From CAZWZG01 sp964638245 (GTDB lineage Bacteria; Pseudomonadota; Alphaproteobacteria; Rhodobacterales; Rhodobacteraceae): a stretch of 32,535 nucleotides of DNA. Both the position numbers and the translations under genes were made by a program. The stretch spans positions 1 through 32,535 of the forward strand of contig CAZWZG010000014.1 of the NCBI GenBank assembly GCA_964638245.1, read 5' to 3'. Below the pieces are notes generated by a model. The model was not told the DNA's origin. It was given only the letters and a program-made list of their open reading frames with translations, and ran no database searches. The stretch's first letter is position 1, and each line of letters starts with the position of its first letter. Positions 16,908-24,975 of this stretch are shown in pieces.

Positions 16908-18392
16908 TTAGGCCGATTTCCGGTCGCCCTCGGCGCTGTCTCCGGCGGGTGAGTCGTCGATCGTCTCAGCATCGATCACGTCGTCTTCCGGTTCTGGCTC
17001 GGGCTCAGGTTCCGGGATCGAGCCGACGATCATCGGCAGCATTTCCTCACCCCGCGGCATCGCCACTGCATCGGCCTTGGGCGTGGTCCAGGCTAGCCCA
17101 TCAAAGGTGCCGCAGTTGGAGCAAACAGGTTCCCACTCTCCGGCGATGGTCCCGCAATTGTCGCAGACCCATTGCGGCCCGCGCGGCGCGGTCAGGGCGC
17201 GGGTAAGCCAGCCTTTGACGATGACATCATCGGCCCCCTCACCGCGCGCGATAGCGGCCATGATTGTCATCACACGTGCCGTCGGCTGTTTTTCGGCCAG
17301 ATCACCGATGGCGCGCCGGGCCGCCGGGAAATCCTCGTTCGCGATCTGAAGCTCGGCCGCCAGCATCTTGACCTCGGGCGCACCGATATGGGCCTTCAAA
17401 AGGGGCTGGAAACGCTTGATCCGTGCCTTGGGCGATTCCCCGGGTTCGATCGCAGCAAAGGCGCGGGCCAGATCTGGATGCGGGGTCGCGGTCCACGCTT
17501 TCTTCAGTACACGTGTCGCGTAGCGGGGTTTTTCGTCCTCAATGTAAGCCCGCGCGGCCAAAACGGCGGCGGGCACCAGATCGGGTGAAAGTCGGTTGGC
17601 TTCGATCGCGGCTTCGCGCGCCTCGATCGTGGCGTCTTCTTCAAAGACGTCCTTGGCTTCGGCCAAGGCCAAAACAGCATCGCGGCGCCGATGCAGGTCA
17701 CGCGGCATCGAACCGTGCTTGAGCTTGGCGCCAAGTGTCTTTCGCGCGGCTTCCCAGTCGCCTTTGTCGGCCTGAAGGCGCAGCAGCGTGTCCTGCGTTT
17801 CAACATGGCGCGGCTTGATGGCAAACGCCTTCTCGGCAAGCTTGAGCGCTGTATCCACATCGCCATCGGCAAGACGCTGGCGCATCAGGCCACGCACACC
17901 GACAAACCGGGTTTTGTCGTCGGTCAGCAGGCGCTTGTAAACCGTCTCGGCCTTCTTGGTATCGCCCACCATTTCAGCGGCTTGTGCCGCGATCAAATTG
18001 GTCAGGTCCGGGCGACCCAGATAGCGCTCGGCCTTGTTGGCTTGCGTGATCGCGGTACGGCCTTCGCCCGAGGCTAGCGCCATCACGCTTTCGGACAGCG
18101 CTTCGAACCCGCGGCGCTCGCGGTTGCGGTTGAACCAGCGGGAAATAGCGGTTTCGTCACCTGTGAGGAACCGCAGACAGGCCAAAAGGAACCCGGCAAG
18201 TTTCAGGCCAAGCCAGACCAACGCGACGACGGCAACAGCCGCGATCGCCGACATCAGAGGCGTCAGCGTAACCTCGGTGTTGCCAAATGCGATGCGGATA
18301 CCGCCCTGAGTTTCAAGGAGGTAGTCCGCGCCCAGCGCGAGCGCGGCGATCAGGCAGACGAAAATGACGATGCGCGACAGGGACCAGATCAT
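16908..18392 (-). CDS. hemY: HemY-like inner-membrane TPR protein with C-terminal zinc ribbon
   Basis: A 494-residue protein. Two N-terminal membrane segments (about 5-25 and 42-70) precede a HemY_N region and a long array of TPR-like helical repeats (about 100-390). This HemY is the proteobacterial protein linked to porphyrin synthesis, not protoporphyrinogen oxidase; its molecular role is not settled. Residues 410-427 carry CDNC and CSNC, a four-cysteine zinc-ribbon, followed by an acidic tail with a PEPEPEPE repeat. A good AGGAGT ribosome site lies 6 bases before the ATG. It begins 11 bp after the mic60 homologue, and hemD is further upstream, the arrangement common in alphaproteobacteria. 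Confidence 0.88.
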   Translation of the reverse strand: MIWSLSRIVIFVCLIAALALGADYLLETQGGIRIAFGNTEVTLTPLMSAIAAVAVVALVWLGLKLAGFLLACLRFLTGDETAISRWFNRNRERRGFEALSESVMALASGEGRTAITQANKAERYLGRPDLTNLIAAQAAEMVGDTKKAETVYKRLLTDDKTRFVGVRGLMRQRLADGDVDTALKLAEKAFAIKPRHVETQDTLLRLQADKGDWEAARKTLGAKLKHGSMPRDLHRRRDAVLALAEAKDVFEEDATIEAREAAIEANRLSPDLVPAAVLAARAYIEDEKPRYATRVLKKAWTATPHPDLARAFAAIEPGESPKARIKRFQPLLKAHIGAPEVKMLAAELQIANEDFPAARRAIGDLAEKQPTARVMTIMAAIARGEGADDVIVKGWLTRALTAPRGPQWVCDNCGTIAGEWEPVCSNCGTFDGLAWTTPKADAVAMPRGEEMLPMIVGSIPEPEPEPEPEDDVIDAETIDDSPAGDSAEGDRKSA

Positions 18393-18403
18393 GACAGTAC
18401 TCC

Positions 18404-19756
18404 TTACATCGCGCCGATTTGCGCAGCGAGGTCATCAAGACCAGCCAGCGCTTGAGTTCGCGTTTCCGCCGCAGCGATCCAGTCTGCAAAGACGGGCGCC
18501 GACGCTTCGGGCAGCGTGACCAGTTCGGCAAGCGCGGCCTCAAGCTCGTTGTCCATAAGTGCCGCTTCGGCGCGGCTCAGAACCGCGTCAGTGTCGGTAC
18601 CTTCGCGTGGGGCAAGCGAGCGCGCGTTGGTTTGGGTCCGCAGGAACTGACCGAGACGTTGCATGGCACCCGCGCTGGCGTCGGGATCGGATGCCGATGC
18701 AGCGATGGCCGTGCGCGCCAGATCAGGGAACTGGGTCTGAAGCTCCAGCATCGTCACAACACCGTCGTCGGCAGAAGCCGAAAGGGCGTCGGAGGGCGTC
18801 ACGGGCGCGGCATCGGTCAGATCGGTCAGCGCTTCGGTGTACCCAAGGCCAAGATCGACGGACGTCCGCAGGCGCGTCAAAGCCTCGAAAGCAGCCTCGC
18901 GGGCAGCGGCCTTGGCAGCTTCAGCTTCGACCATCTCGGCGGCGCGTCGGGCGTCGTCGAGTTCGGCGCGCGCACTGGCAACCACGGCCGCCAATTCGTC
19001 CCGGAAGACGGCGATGTCTTCTTCGGTCATGCCTGCAGCGGCTGGTGCAGAAGGAACAGCTTCGAGCGCATCGACGGCAGCCTGAACTTGCGTGATACGG
19101 TCAGCTAAAGCGTTTTCAGCATCGGCAAGCCGCGCCTCAAGCGAAGAAACATCATCCGGCGTGGCGAAGTCCGGTAGCTCGGCGGACTCAAGCGCGGAAA
19201 CGGACCCGCCCAGCGCTGCAAGCTGGTCGTTGAGCGCCGCGATGGTCGCGGCCTGCTCATCAACGGTTGCACTCAGCGCGCTCACCTCGTTGGCAAGGGT
19301 CCGATCGGGCGGGCGGGGCCACCCGTCCGGCAAGGCCTGGCTGAAGAGAAAGCCGATCACGATGGCGCCAAAGCCGCCTAGGATGAAGGGCAGAGTTCCA
19401 TTGCGTTGTTGCGTCGCCGGTGGAGGTGCAGTCTCCGCGGTCTGTTTTTCAGGCTCCGGCGTATCGTCAGTTTCCGCTGGTTCGTCCGGGGACGCCTCAT
19501 TTTCCAGTTCCGCTGCGACCATGCCCTCATCAGCCGCACGCTCGACTTCCAGGTCTGTGCCTTCGGCTTCGGCTTCGGCTTCGGCTTCGGCTTCGGCTTC
19601 GGCTTCGGCTTCGGCTTCGGAAGTTTCCTCTACCCCCGATTCCTCTTCAACCGTCTTGGGATCAGGCGCCTCCGGCGACTGGTCTGATGACTCGATCGCT
19701 TCGGATTCGTCTTTGTTTTCAGTGGATTCGTCGGACGGCTTATCTGATTCTGGCAA
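18404..19756 (-). CDS. Mic60/mitofilin homologue, inner-membrane protein
   Basis: A 450-residue protein with the layout of alphaproteobacterial Mic60: a long acidic N-terminus, one membrane segment (about 121-142), a coiled-coil region (about 150-290) and a C-terminal mitofilin-like domain containing LGQFLRTQTNARSL. Mic60 bends and tethers the inner membrane and, in alphaproteobacteria, sits beside hem genes, as here between hemD and hemY. Translation is read from a TTG at 19756 with GGGGA 7 bases upstream; the next ATG would remove about 78 residues of the acidic tail. The N-terminus contains a 19-residue alternating Glu-Ala run from a hexanucleotide repeat. Sequence identity in this family is low, so the call relies on architecture and synteny. 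Confidence 0.82.
   Translation of the reverse strand: MPESDKPSDESTENKDESEAIESSDQSPEAPDPKTVEEESGVEETSEAEAEAEAEAEAEAEAEAEGTDLEVERAADEGMVAAELENEASPDEPAETDDTPEPEKQTAETAPPPATQQRNGTLPFILGGFGAIVIGFLFSQALPDGWPRPPDRTLANEVSALSATVDEQAATIAALNDQLAALGGSVSALESAELPDFATPDDVSSLEARLADAENALADRITQVQAAVDALEAVPSAPAAAGMTEEDIAVFRDELAAVVASARAELDDARRAAEMVEAEAAKAAAREAAFEALTRLRTSVDLGLGYTEALTDLTDAAPVTPSDALSASADDGVVTMLELQTQFPDLARTAIAASASDPDASAGAMQRLGQFLRTQTNARSLAPREGTDTDAVLSRAEAALMDNELEAALAELVTLPEASAPVFADWIAAAETRTQALAGLDDLAAQIGAM
19561..19620 (+). repeat. (CTTCGG)x10 tandem hexanucleotide repeat
   Basis: Ten perfect copies of CTTCGG in 60 bases. Read on the minus strand inside the mic60 homologue it encodes alternating Glu and Ala (residues 47-65) in the acidic region before the membrane segment. 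A 6-base unit keeps the frame, so copy-number change would alter tail length without breaking the protein. Confidence 0.97.
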
Positions 19757-19862
19757 TGGTATTCCCCGGGTGGCAGACCCAACTATGACACACGCACATC
19801 TCCAGACGCCAGCCTAGCGCGACCTTCGGGCCAAGAACAAGGCCGTCTCAGGGGTGGGACAA

Positions 19863-20576
19863 TCAGTCCTGATTGAAAAGCGTCGCGACGTGTCGGGCCA
19901 TGGCCGACGCGGACGGTTCTCGCGCAACATGGGTTTCCACTTCTTCCGGTACCTTGTCTGCAACAGCGGTGCTGAGCGCGATCACGCGAAGGCGCGCTGC
20001 AAACTCGGGCGCGGAGTCAAAGAAAAGCTCGGCACTGCGCGGTGAAAACAGCGGAAGGATGACGTCACGTTCCAGCTTCAGGATCGTGCGCGCTCCGTCC
20101 GACAAAGGGCGCGCGACTTGATCATAGATGACATAGCTTTCGGCCTTGTGACCTGCTGCGCGTAAGCGTTCAACGATGTCCCCAGCGGTGAAGTTGCCAC
20201 GCACATGTGCAAAGCTGCGTTTGTCCGTGGCATTGAGGATGTTGTCGACCAACTCGGTCGCGTTTCGGCCACCAAACACGGCAGCCAAACCATAGCCCTG
20301 TGCGCTTTTGGTCGTTGCTTGCCCAACGCAAATCGCTTCGCGCCCTGTCAGGTCCGTACGGCTGAACAAGGCGTCCAAAGCGTTTTCGGACGAGACAATC
20401 AGTGTTTGATCATCCGGCGGCAGCAGGAATTGAAGCCGCGGTTGGATTTCCATCAAGGGCGCGATAAGCGATTGCGGTCGAAAGCCAAGCACTTCGGCAC
20501 ATTCAGCCTGAAAACGCTTGGCCTGACGCTCGGGGCGCGTCAAAAGCAGAGTTGGCTGCATGTCTTCGAAATCCAT
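19863..20576 (-). CDS. hemD: uroporphyrinogen-III synthase
   Basis: A 237-residue HemD-family protein that closes hydroxymethylbilane with D-ring inversion to uroporphyrinogen III, the branch point to haem, bacteriochlorophyll and B12. It begins with TLLLTRPERQAKRF, the usual N-terminal signature. It also has LIVSSENALDALF, ICVGQATTKSAQGYG and a C-terminal VIALSTAVADKV, which correspond to the conserved SxNav and sxxtA regions of this divergent family. It starts at 20576; an internal ATG five codons later cannot be excluded. The usual partner hemC is not adjacent: the divergent neighbour 72 bp away is tsaD. The mic60 and hemY genes follow on the same strand after 106 bp in which no further gene is seen. 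Confidence 0.9.
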   Translation of the reverse strand: MDFEDMQPTLLLTRPERQAKRFQAECAEVLGFRPQSLIAPLMEIQPRLQFLLPPDDQTLIVSSENALDALFSRTDLTGREAICVGQATTKSAQGYGLAAVFGGRNATELVDNILNATDKRSFAHVRGNFTAGDIVERLRAAGHKAESYVIYDQVARPLSDGARTILKLERDVILPLFSPRSAELFFDSAPEFAARLRVIALSTAVADKVPEEVETHVAREPSASAMARHVATLFNQD

Positions 20577-20648
20577 TGGGACAGACCTTGGCCCAGAAAC
20601 GCAAAAGAATCTAAGAAATACGGAAACGCGCGGCGGAATCGGGCAAAA

Positions 20649-21740
20649 ATGGCAACCACTCTCTTCCTAGGAGTTGAATCAAGTTGTGACGATACCTGTG
20701 CGGCGGTTGTGCGGCGCGACGGGGAACGGGGCGTGATTCTGTCCTCGGTCGTTGCCGGGCAAGACCAACTTCACGCGGATTTTGGCGGTGTCGTGCCCGA
20801 GATCGCGGCGCGGGCGCATGCCGAACGCTTGGACGGTGTCGTCAGGGCGGCATTGGACGAAGCAGGCGTTTCGTTGAATTCGCTGGACGGCATCGCAGTG
20901 ACGTCCGGGCCAGGACTGATCGGTGGGTTGGTGGCTGGCGTCGCCGGCGCGCGGGGGATTGCTGCGGGGTCCGGGCTACCGCTTTATGGGATCAACCACC
21001 TTGCAGGCCATGCCCTGACGCCCCGACTGACAGATGGTATCGCCTTTCCATACCTGATGTTGCTGGTGTCGGGCGGGCATTGCCAGATACTGCAAGTTGA
21101 AGGGCCCGACAATTTTACGCGGCTGGGGACCACCATTGACGATGCGCCCGGCGAGGCATTTGACAAAACGGCGCGGTTGCTTGGTTTGCCGCAACCCGGC
21201 GGGCCTTCTGTCGAAGCCGCGGCGAAGGACGGCGATCCAAAACGGTTCGCCTTTCCGCGTCCTCTTCTGGACCGGGACGGAATGGACATGTCCTTTTCGG
21301 GCCTCAAGACGGCGTTGCTCCGAGCGCGCGACAGCGCACTTGATGCGCAAGGACGGTTGAGCCTGTCGGACCGCGCGGATCTGTGCGCGGGTTTTCAAGC
21401 AGCTGTGGCGGACGTTCTGGTTGAGAAAACGCGTCGCGGGATCGAGGCTTATCTTGCTGCTGGCCCTCGGGAACCCGTCATCGCGGTGGCAGGCGGCGTC
21501 GCTGCCAATTCGCAGATACGCGCGGGGCTTGAAGCTTTGGCGCAAGACAATGGCGTTGCGTTCGTCGCGCCACCGCTTCGATTGTGCACAGACAATGCCG
21601 CGATGATCGCATGGGCCGGGCTCGAGCGGGCGGCGGCCGGGTTCCCTGCAGGGACCGATCTTTCCCCGCGCCCGCGTTGGCCGCTGGACAGTGCCAACCA
21701 AAGCGGGTTTGGAAGCGGCAAAAAGGGTGCCAAGGCCTGA
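20649..21740 (+). CDS. tsaD: tRNA N6-adenosine threonylcarbamoyltransferase
   Basis: A 363-residue TsaD (Gcp/YgjD) that transfers threonylcarbamoyl from TC-AMP to A37 of ANN-decoding tRNAs, together with TsaB and TsaE. It starts MATTLFLGVESSCDDTCAAV. It has FGGVVPEIAARAHAE, the metal-binding His117 and His121 in GINHLAGHALTP, LLVSGGHCQ, and the C-terminal AGGVAANSQIR and LCTDNAAMIA motifs. All are expected for a functional enzyme. The frame is open far upstream, but homology begins at the ATG at 20649; the Shine-Dalgarno sequence there is weak. It is divergent from hemD across 72 bp. Its pathway partner tsaE is also in this window, about 10 kb away. Confidence 0.97.
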   Translation: MATTLFLGVESSCDDTCAAVVRRDGERGVILSSVVAGQDQLHADFGGVVPEIAARAHAERLDGVVRAALDEAGVSLNSLDGIAVTSGPGLIGGLVAGVAGARGIAAGSGLPLYGINHLAGHALTPRLTDGIAFPYLMLLVSGGHCQILQVEGPDNFTRLGTTIDDAPGEAFDKTARLLGLPQPGGPSVEAAAKDGDPKRFAFPRPLLDRDGMDMSFSGLKTALLRARDSALDAQGRLSLSDRADLCAGFQAAVADVLVEKTRRGIEAYLAAGPREPVIAVAGGVAANSQIRAGLEALAQDNGVAFVAPPLRLCTDNAAMIAWAGLERAAAGFPAGTDLSPRPRWPLDSANQSGFGSGKKGAKA

Positions 21741-21807
21741 GGCAAGATGGGGGATTCCCGTTGCGCTGTAGCTGCACTAGGGTCACGCAAAACAAACCGA
21801 GGTGAGC

Positions 21808-22077
21808 ATGAAAGTCGCACTGATCTGCATGGACAAACCGGGGCATCTTCAGACCCGCATCGAAACACGGGACGCGCATTTGGCTCATATTGAAGCCACA
21901 GGCGTGGTGCGGATGGCGGGTCCATTTCTTGACGATGAAGGCCGGATGTGCGGCAGCCTGATCGTGCTGGAGGTGTCGGATCTGGCAGCGGCGAAAGACT
22001 GGGCGGAAAACGACCCCTATGCCAAGGCGGGGCTTTTTGACAGCGTGACGATCCGCGAATGGAAACAGGTGGTGTAA
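21808..22077 (+). CDS. YciI-family protein
   Basis: An 89-residue single-domain protein of the YciI-like dimeric alpha-beta barrel family, related to muconolactone isomerase. It has the family's conserved His in RDAHLAHI and the Asp in AENDPYAKAGLF, which form the proposed active site. The substrate is unknown for most members. The ATG at 21808 is preferred to an in-frame GTG two codons earlier because GAGGTG lies just before it. The stop overlaps the start of the EVE gene (TAATG), so the two are translationally coupled. It begins 67 bp after tsaD and is probably in the same operon. Confidence 0.88.
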   Translation: MKVALICMDKPGHLQTRIETRDAHLAHIEATGVVRMAGPFLDDEGRMCGSLIVLEVSDLAAAKDWAENDPYAKAGLFDSVTIREWKQVV

Positions 22078-22499
22078 TGGCATTTTGGCTTTTCAAATCG
22101 GAACCGAACACGTGGTCCTGGGACCAACAGGTCGCCAAAGGAGACGCTGGCGAAGAGTGGGACGGCGTGCGCAACTATCAGGCGCGCAACATGATGCGGG
22201 AAATGAAGATCGGCGATCGCGGGTTCTTTTATCACTCGCTGTCCGAAAAGGCCGTCGTGGGAATCGTCGAAGTGATCGCTGAAGCGCACCCTGATAGCAC
22301 GACCGAAGACGACCGCTGGGAGTGCGTGGATATCAAGGCGGTCCGCCCGTTCAACAAGCCGGTCACGCTGGCCGATGCGAAGGCGGTCCCTGAGTTGTCT
22401 GATATGGTGCTGGTCAACAATACACGTCTGTCGGTGCAGCCGGTCACTGATGCCGAGTGGGCGAAGATTTGCGAGATGGGTGAAACCGACCCGACGTGA
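22077..22499 (+). CDS. EVE-domain protein
   Basis: A 140-residue protein that is a single EVE domain, a PUA-like fold thought to recognise modified bases in RNA or DNA. It starts MAFWLFKSEPNTWSWDQQ, and VRNYQARNMMREMKIGDRGFFYHS and VGIVEV are the usual core motifs. The ATG at 22077 shares a base with the stop of the YciI-like gene. Clustering with tsaD, a tRNA modification gene, is common in alphaproteobacteria and hints at RNA-related function, but the target is unknown. Confidence 0.92.
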   Translation: MAFWLFKSEPNTWSWDQQVAKGDAGEEWDGVRNYQARNMMREMKIGDRGFFYHSLSEKAVVGIVEVIAEAHPDSTTEDDRWECVDIKAVRPFNKPVTLADAKAVPELSDMVLVNNTRLSVQPVTDAEWAKICEMGETDPT

Positions 22500-22512
22500 C
22501 CACAAAACAGGA

Positions 22513-22542
22513 AAGGGTCCCGACGCAATTGCCGAGACCCTT
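22513..22542 (+). terminator. candidate terminator hairpin after the tsaD-YciI-EVE operon
   Basis: Arms AAGGGTC (22513-22519) and GACCCTT (22536-22542) with a 16-base loop, starting 13 bases after the EVE stop. There is no clear T-run after it, so it may be an imperfect or Rho-assisted terminator. Confidence 0.5.
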
Positions 22543-22620
22543 CCTCACCCCACGCGTTACTCCCAACGCACCACGTGTTCGAATTTGGTCTCGGCCATCC
22601 TAGCCGATGAAATCGTTCTA

Positions 22621-22654
22621 AAGAAAAGGACCCCGCGCGGCAAACACGGAGTCC
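22621..22654 (-). terminator. Rho-independent terminator of the DUF2853 gene
   Basis: Read on the minus strand, GGACTCCG and CGGGGTCC form an 8-bp stem with one G-T pair and an 11-base loop. It is followed directly by a TTTTCTT tract. It lies 25 bases beyond the stop codon of the DUF2853 gene. Confidence 0.75.
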
Positions 22655-22679
22655 CTAGGATTTTCGCTAAATCAGTGGC

Positions 22680-23021
22680 TTAGCCGTAGACCGACTCTTT
22701 GCCGAAATGCTTGGTCAGCATGTAATAGACGACAGCGCGGTACTTGTTGCGCTCGGAACGACCATAAGTCTCGATCACGGAGTTGATCGCATCCATCAGC
22801 TCAGGACCATCCGACAGGCCAAGCTTCTTGATCAGAAAGTTGTTCTTTACGGTTTCCAGCTCGCCTTCTTGTGTGGCAGCGACCGTTGACGCATCCGCAT
22901 CATAGATCGATGGCCCACACCCGATGGTTACTTTCGTCAGAAGGTCCATGTCCGGGGACATGCCGCATTTATTCTTCAGATCGTCCGCGTACTGCGCGAT
23001 GAGATCGTCCCGCTTTCCCAT
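22680..23021 (-). CDS. DUF2853 family protein
   Basis: A 113-residue soluble, mostly helical protein of family DUF2853, function unknown. It starts MGKRDDLIAQYADDLKNKCG and ends in NKYRAVVYYMLTKHFGKE, the conserved C-terminal helix of the family. A ribosome site AGGGAG lies 7 bases before the ATG. It stands alone: its own terminator follows, and a 143-bp region separates it from the next gene upstream. No function can be deduced from the neighbours. Confidence 0.85.
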   Translation of the reverse strand: MGKRDDLIAQYADDLKNKCGMSPDMDLLTKVTIGCGPSIYDADASTVAATQEGELETVKNNFLIKKLGLSDGPELMDAINSVIETYGRSERNKYRAVVYYMLTKHFGKESVYG

Positions 23022-23164
23022 TTCCGTCTCCCTGTCGTCTTACATTAATCGTTCACAGGTGGGTTACCGCCACCCCGTGCGCGGTTTTCTGGCTGAAATC
23101 GTCGGACCTGACAATCTTATTGTGATTTACCGTGGGGAAATGGCGGTTTTCGGCGGGGCTTTGG

Positions 23165-24145
23165 TCATGTGCGCAACCACGCTGCATAGCGCGCTTCTAG
23201 ATCGTCGGGAGTGAGATCGCCGGGCCTGACGCCTTTGGCGACCATCTCGGGCATCAACTGCGTGAAGAACGTGTTCACGGGCGTGGGTACGCCGGTCAGG
23301 CGACCAAGACGCGCGATCTCTCCGTTGAGAAAATCCGTTTCGACATGCCCGGTTCCGCGCACAAGGGACTGCGCGGTGGACCCGCCCGTGTCAGGGGCAT
23401 GCGCCACCATTCCGGGACGCAAGAGCTCGTCGCGTCGTGGGTCGGTTGCGTCAACTTCCTGCCAGGATAGACCCGCTGAAGTGAACACGGCTTTGGCCTC
23501 TTCAACGAGGGGGTCGCGCAGGCTGCTTTCAAAGCTCTTCTTGCCCAGAAGCGCAGAAAGCACGTTTCGGGTGTTCATCAGAAGCTTGCCGCGTTTCGAA
23601 GACATAACGTCCTCATGCACGAATCCAGCTAGGCGCTGCGTGTCAAGGGCGGCGGCCAGCCGATAGTCGTCTTCGGTGACTCCCGAAGGATAAGTCCCGA
23701 TATCAAAGTAGCCGATCTTGGGGGTGCACTGGGCCACAACCTCCCCCGGTGAGACATAGATCACCGGCATCATCACCGTCGCACCGTGCACGTTTGGAAA
23801 ATAGCGCAGGGCCAGATCTTCGTTTGTGACACCGTTCTGCACGCAGAAGATCGGCTGCTCGCGAACCCCGGCGGCGCGAAGGTCGCCCAGCGCGGCGGGC
23901 GTGTCCTGCGTTTTCATGGTCAGGAGGATCAGATCGTCGGGGGCAAAGGTGATGTCTGAGGGGTGCGCAACCACAGGAAACGTCGCTGAAAAATCCCCGT
24001 CGGGCGTGCGAACGCGCAACGGTTCATCCCGAAGCGCGTCCAACATGGCACCGCGCGCAATCCCGATGACGTCCCGTCCCTCGACCGCCAGCCCGGCTGC
24101 GATAGCGCCACCAACGGCCCCAAGCCCATAGATGATGATCCGCAT
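23165..24145 (-). CDS. 2-dehydropantoate 2-reductase family protein
   Basis: A 326-residue ApbA/PanE-family oxidoreductase. The N-terminal NAD(P)-binding fold has GLGAVGG at residues 7-13. The inter-domain region carries VQNGVTNED, and the C-terminal helical domain starts with SSKRGKLLMNTRN, which includes the family's catalytic lysine and substrate-binding asparagine. It may make pantoate for CoA, but many bacteria carry several paralogues acting on other 2-keto acids, so no symbol is given. The start at 24145 has AAAGGAG 6 bases upstream. It begins 22 bp after the extensin-family gene and is probably co-transcribed with it. In the 143 bp beyond its stop no gene is seen, only a weak GGTGG/CCACC inverted repeat. 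Confidence 0.85.
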   Translation of the reverse strand: MRIIIYGLGAVGGAIAAGLAVEGRDVIGIARGAMLDALRDEPLRVRTPDGDFSATFPVVAHPSDITFAPDDLILLTMKTQDTPAALGDLRAAGVREQPIFCVQNGVTNEDLALRYFPNVHGATVMMPVIYVSPGEVVAQCTPKIGYFDIGTYPSGVTEDDYRLAAALDTQRLAGFVHEDVMSSKRGKLLMNTRNVLSALLGKKSFESSLRDPLVEEAKAVFTSAGLSWQEVDATDPRRDELLRPGMVAHAPDTGGSTAQSLVRGTGHVETDFLNGEIARLGRLTGVPTPVNTFFTQLMPEMVAKGVRPGDLTPDDLEARYAAWLRT

Positions 24146-24167
24146 CCGCCGCTCCTTTGCGGCAACT

Positions 24168-24890
24168 CTAGCGGCAGAGACCCCGACCGCGCACCTGCAA
24201 ATGGAAGTGATCGGCATGGAGGGCATTGAAATCAGGGCCAAGCGTGGTGCCAAACCAGTCGCAGGCCGTGTCGCGGGCCTCCTTCAGGAAAGCGCCCTTG
24301 GCACTATCACCCCAATCGTCGACCAGACGGATACGCTGACCGTTTTCCAGCGTGACGCCGGTGATGTCTATGGCGCTGGCGGTTGAGTGCGTGCTCATCC
24401 GCGTGCCCGTTCCGGCCATGGTGCGAATGGGGCGGCAGTTGTAGCTGCCGATCTGATTGAGGCGCGCGATCGGGCTATCAAGGTGCTTCGCAGCGGCGGG
24501 TTTAAGACCGTGTTCAACCCAGAGCGCCGTGAGAAGGGCCGTGATGCACCGGGTGTCCAGCGGATCGATTGCGACGTCAGACAGGGTCGAGACATTCAGC
24601 CGATCGCGGATATGGCAGACCTGCGTCTCTTCGAAGTCATCCAGGATGTTGAAGCTGGCCCCCGAACTGGCAAGCGCGCCATGACAGGCAAGGCCATTGG
24701 TCGAGCGGTCGAGTTTCCAATGGGTGACGGGGGTGACAGGTGCCCGGACATCCAAAGGCTCTATCGGGTTCCATTCAGGGGCGAGCGGCGTTTCAGGATG
24801 CCAAATCAGAAGGACCAGTCCGGCCGTCATGACCGAAGCCAGGGTAAAGGCACCGGATAGGGTTCCGAATATGCGGCGGATCAAGCTCAT
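24168..24890 (-). CDS. extensin-family protein, LAS-type peptidase-like cell-wall protein
   Basis: A 240-residue protein with one N-terminal membrane or signal segment (about 9-30) followed by an extensin-like C-terminal domain (PF06904). The name is historical; these bacterial proteins are not plant extensins. The region GTRMSTHSTASAIDITG and the later LHADHFHLQ supply the His, Asp and His pattern of zinc-binding LAS-type D-Ala-D-Ala or endopeptidases, suggesting a periplasmic peptidoglycan role. Six cysteines, including those near each end of the domain, could form disulfides. AAGG lies 5 bases before the ATG. It is followed closely by the ketopantoate-reductase-family gene. Confidence 0.85.
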   Translation of the reverse strand: MSLIRRIFGTLSGAFTLASVMTAGLVLLIWHPETPLAPEWNPIEPLDVRAPVTPVTHWKLDRSTNGLACHGALASSGASFNILDDFEETQVCHIRDRLNVSTLSDVAIDPLDTRCITALLTALWVEHGLKPAAAKHLDSPIARLNQIGSYNCRPIRTMAGTGTRMSTHSTASAIDITGVTLENGQRIRLVDDWGDSAKGAFLKEARDTACDWFGTTLGPDFNALHADHFHLQVRGRGLCR

Positions 24891-24949
24891 TGCGCCTTTG
24901 ACGTTAAGGAGACCACATCGAAGCGCAATTCACGTCTGGAAGAGGGCGC

Positions 24950-24969
24950 GCCCGGCCATTGGGCCGGGC
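24950..24969 (-). terminator. hairpin downstream of ahcY, likely terminator
   Basis: Arms GCCCGGCC (24950-24957) and GGCCGGGC (24962-24969) form a perfect 8-bp GC-only stem with a 4-base loop. It starts 6 bases after the ahcY stop on the minus strand. The following bases are pyrimidine-rich but lack a long T-run. Confidence 0.65.
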
Positions 24970-24975
24970 ACAAAA

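Noticed and set aside
19092..19817. Plus-strand Ser/Ala-rich open frame opposite the mic60 homologue
   Set aside because: Its composition is the mirror of the acidic repeat on the minus strand, and it has no ribosome site or domain. The minus-strand gene fits synteny with hemD and hemY.
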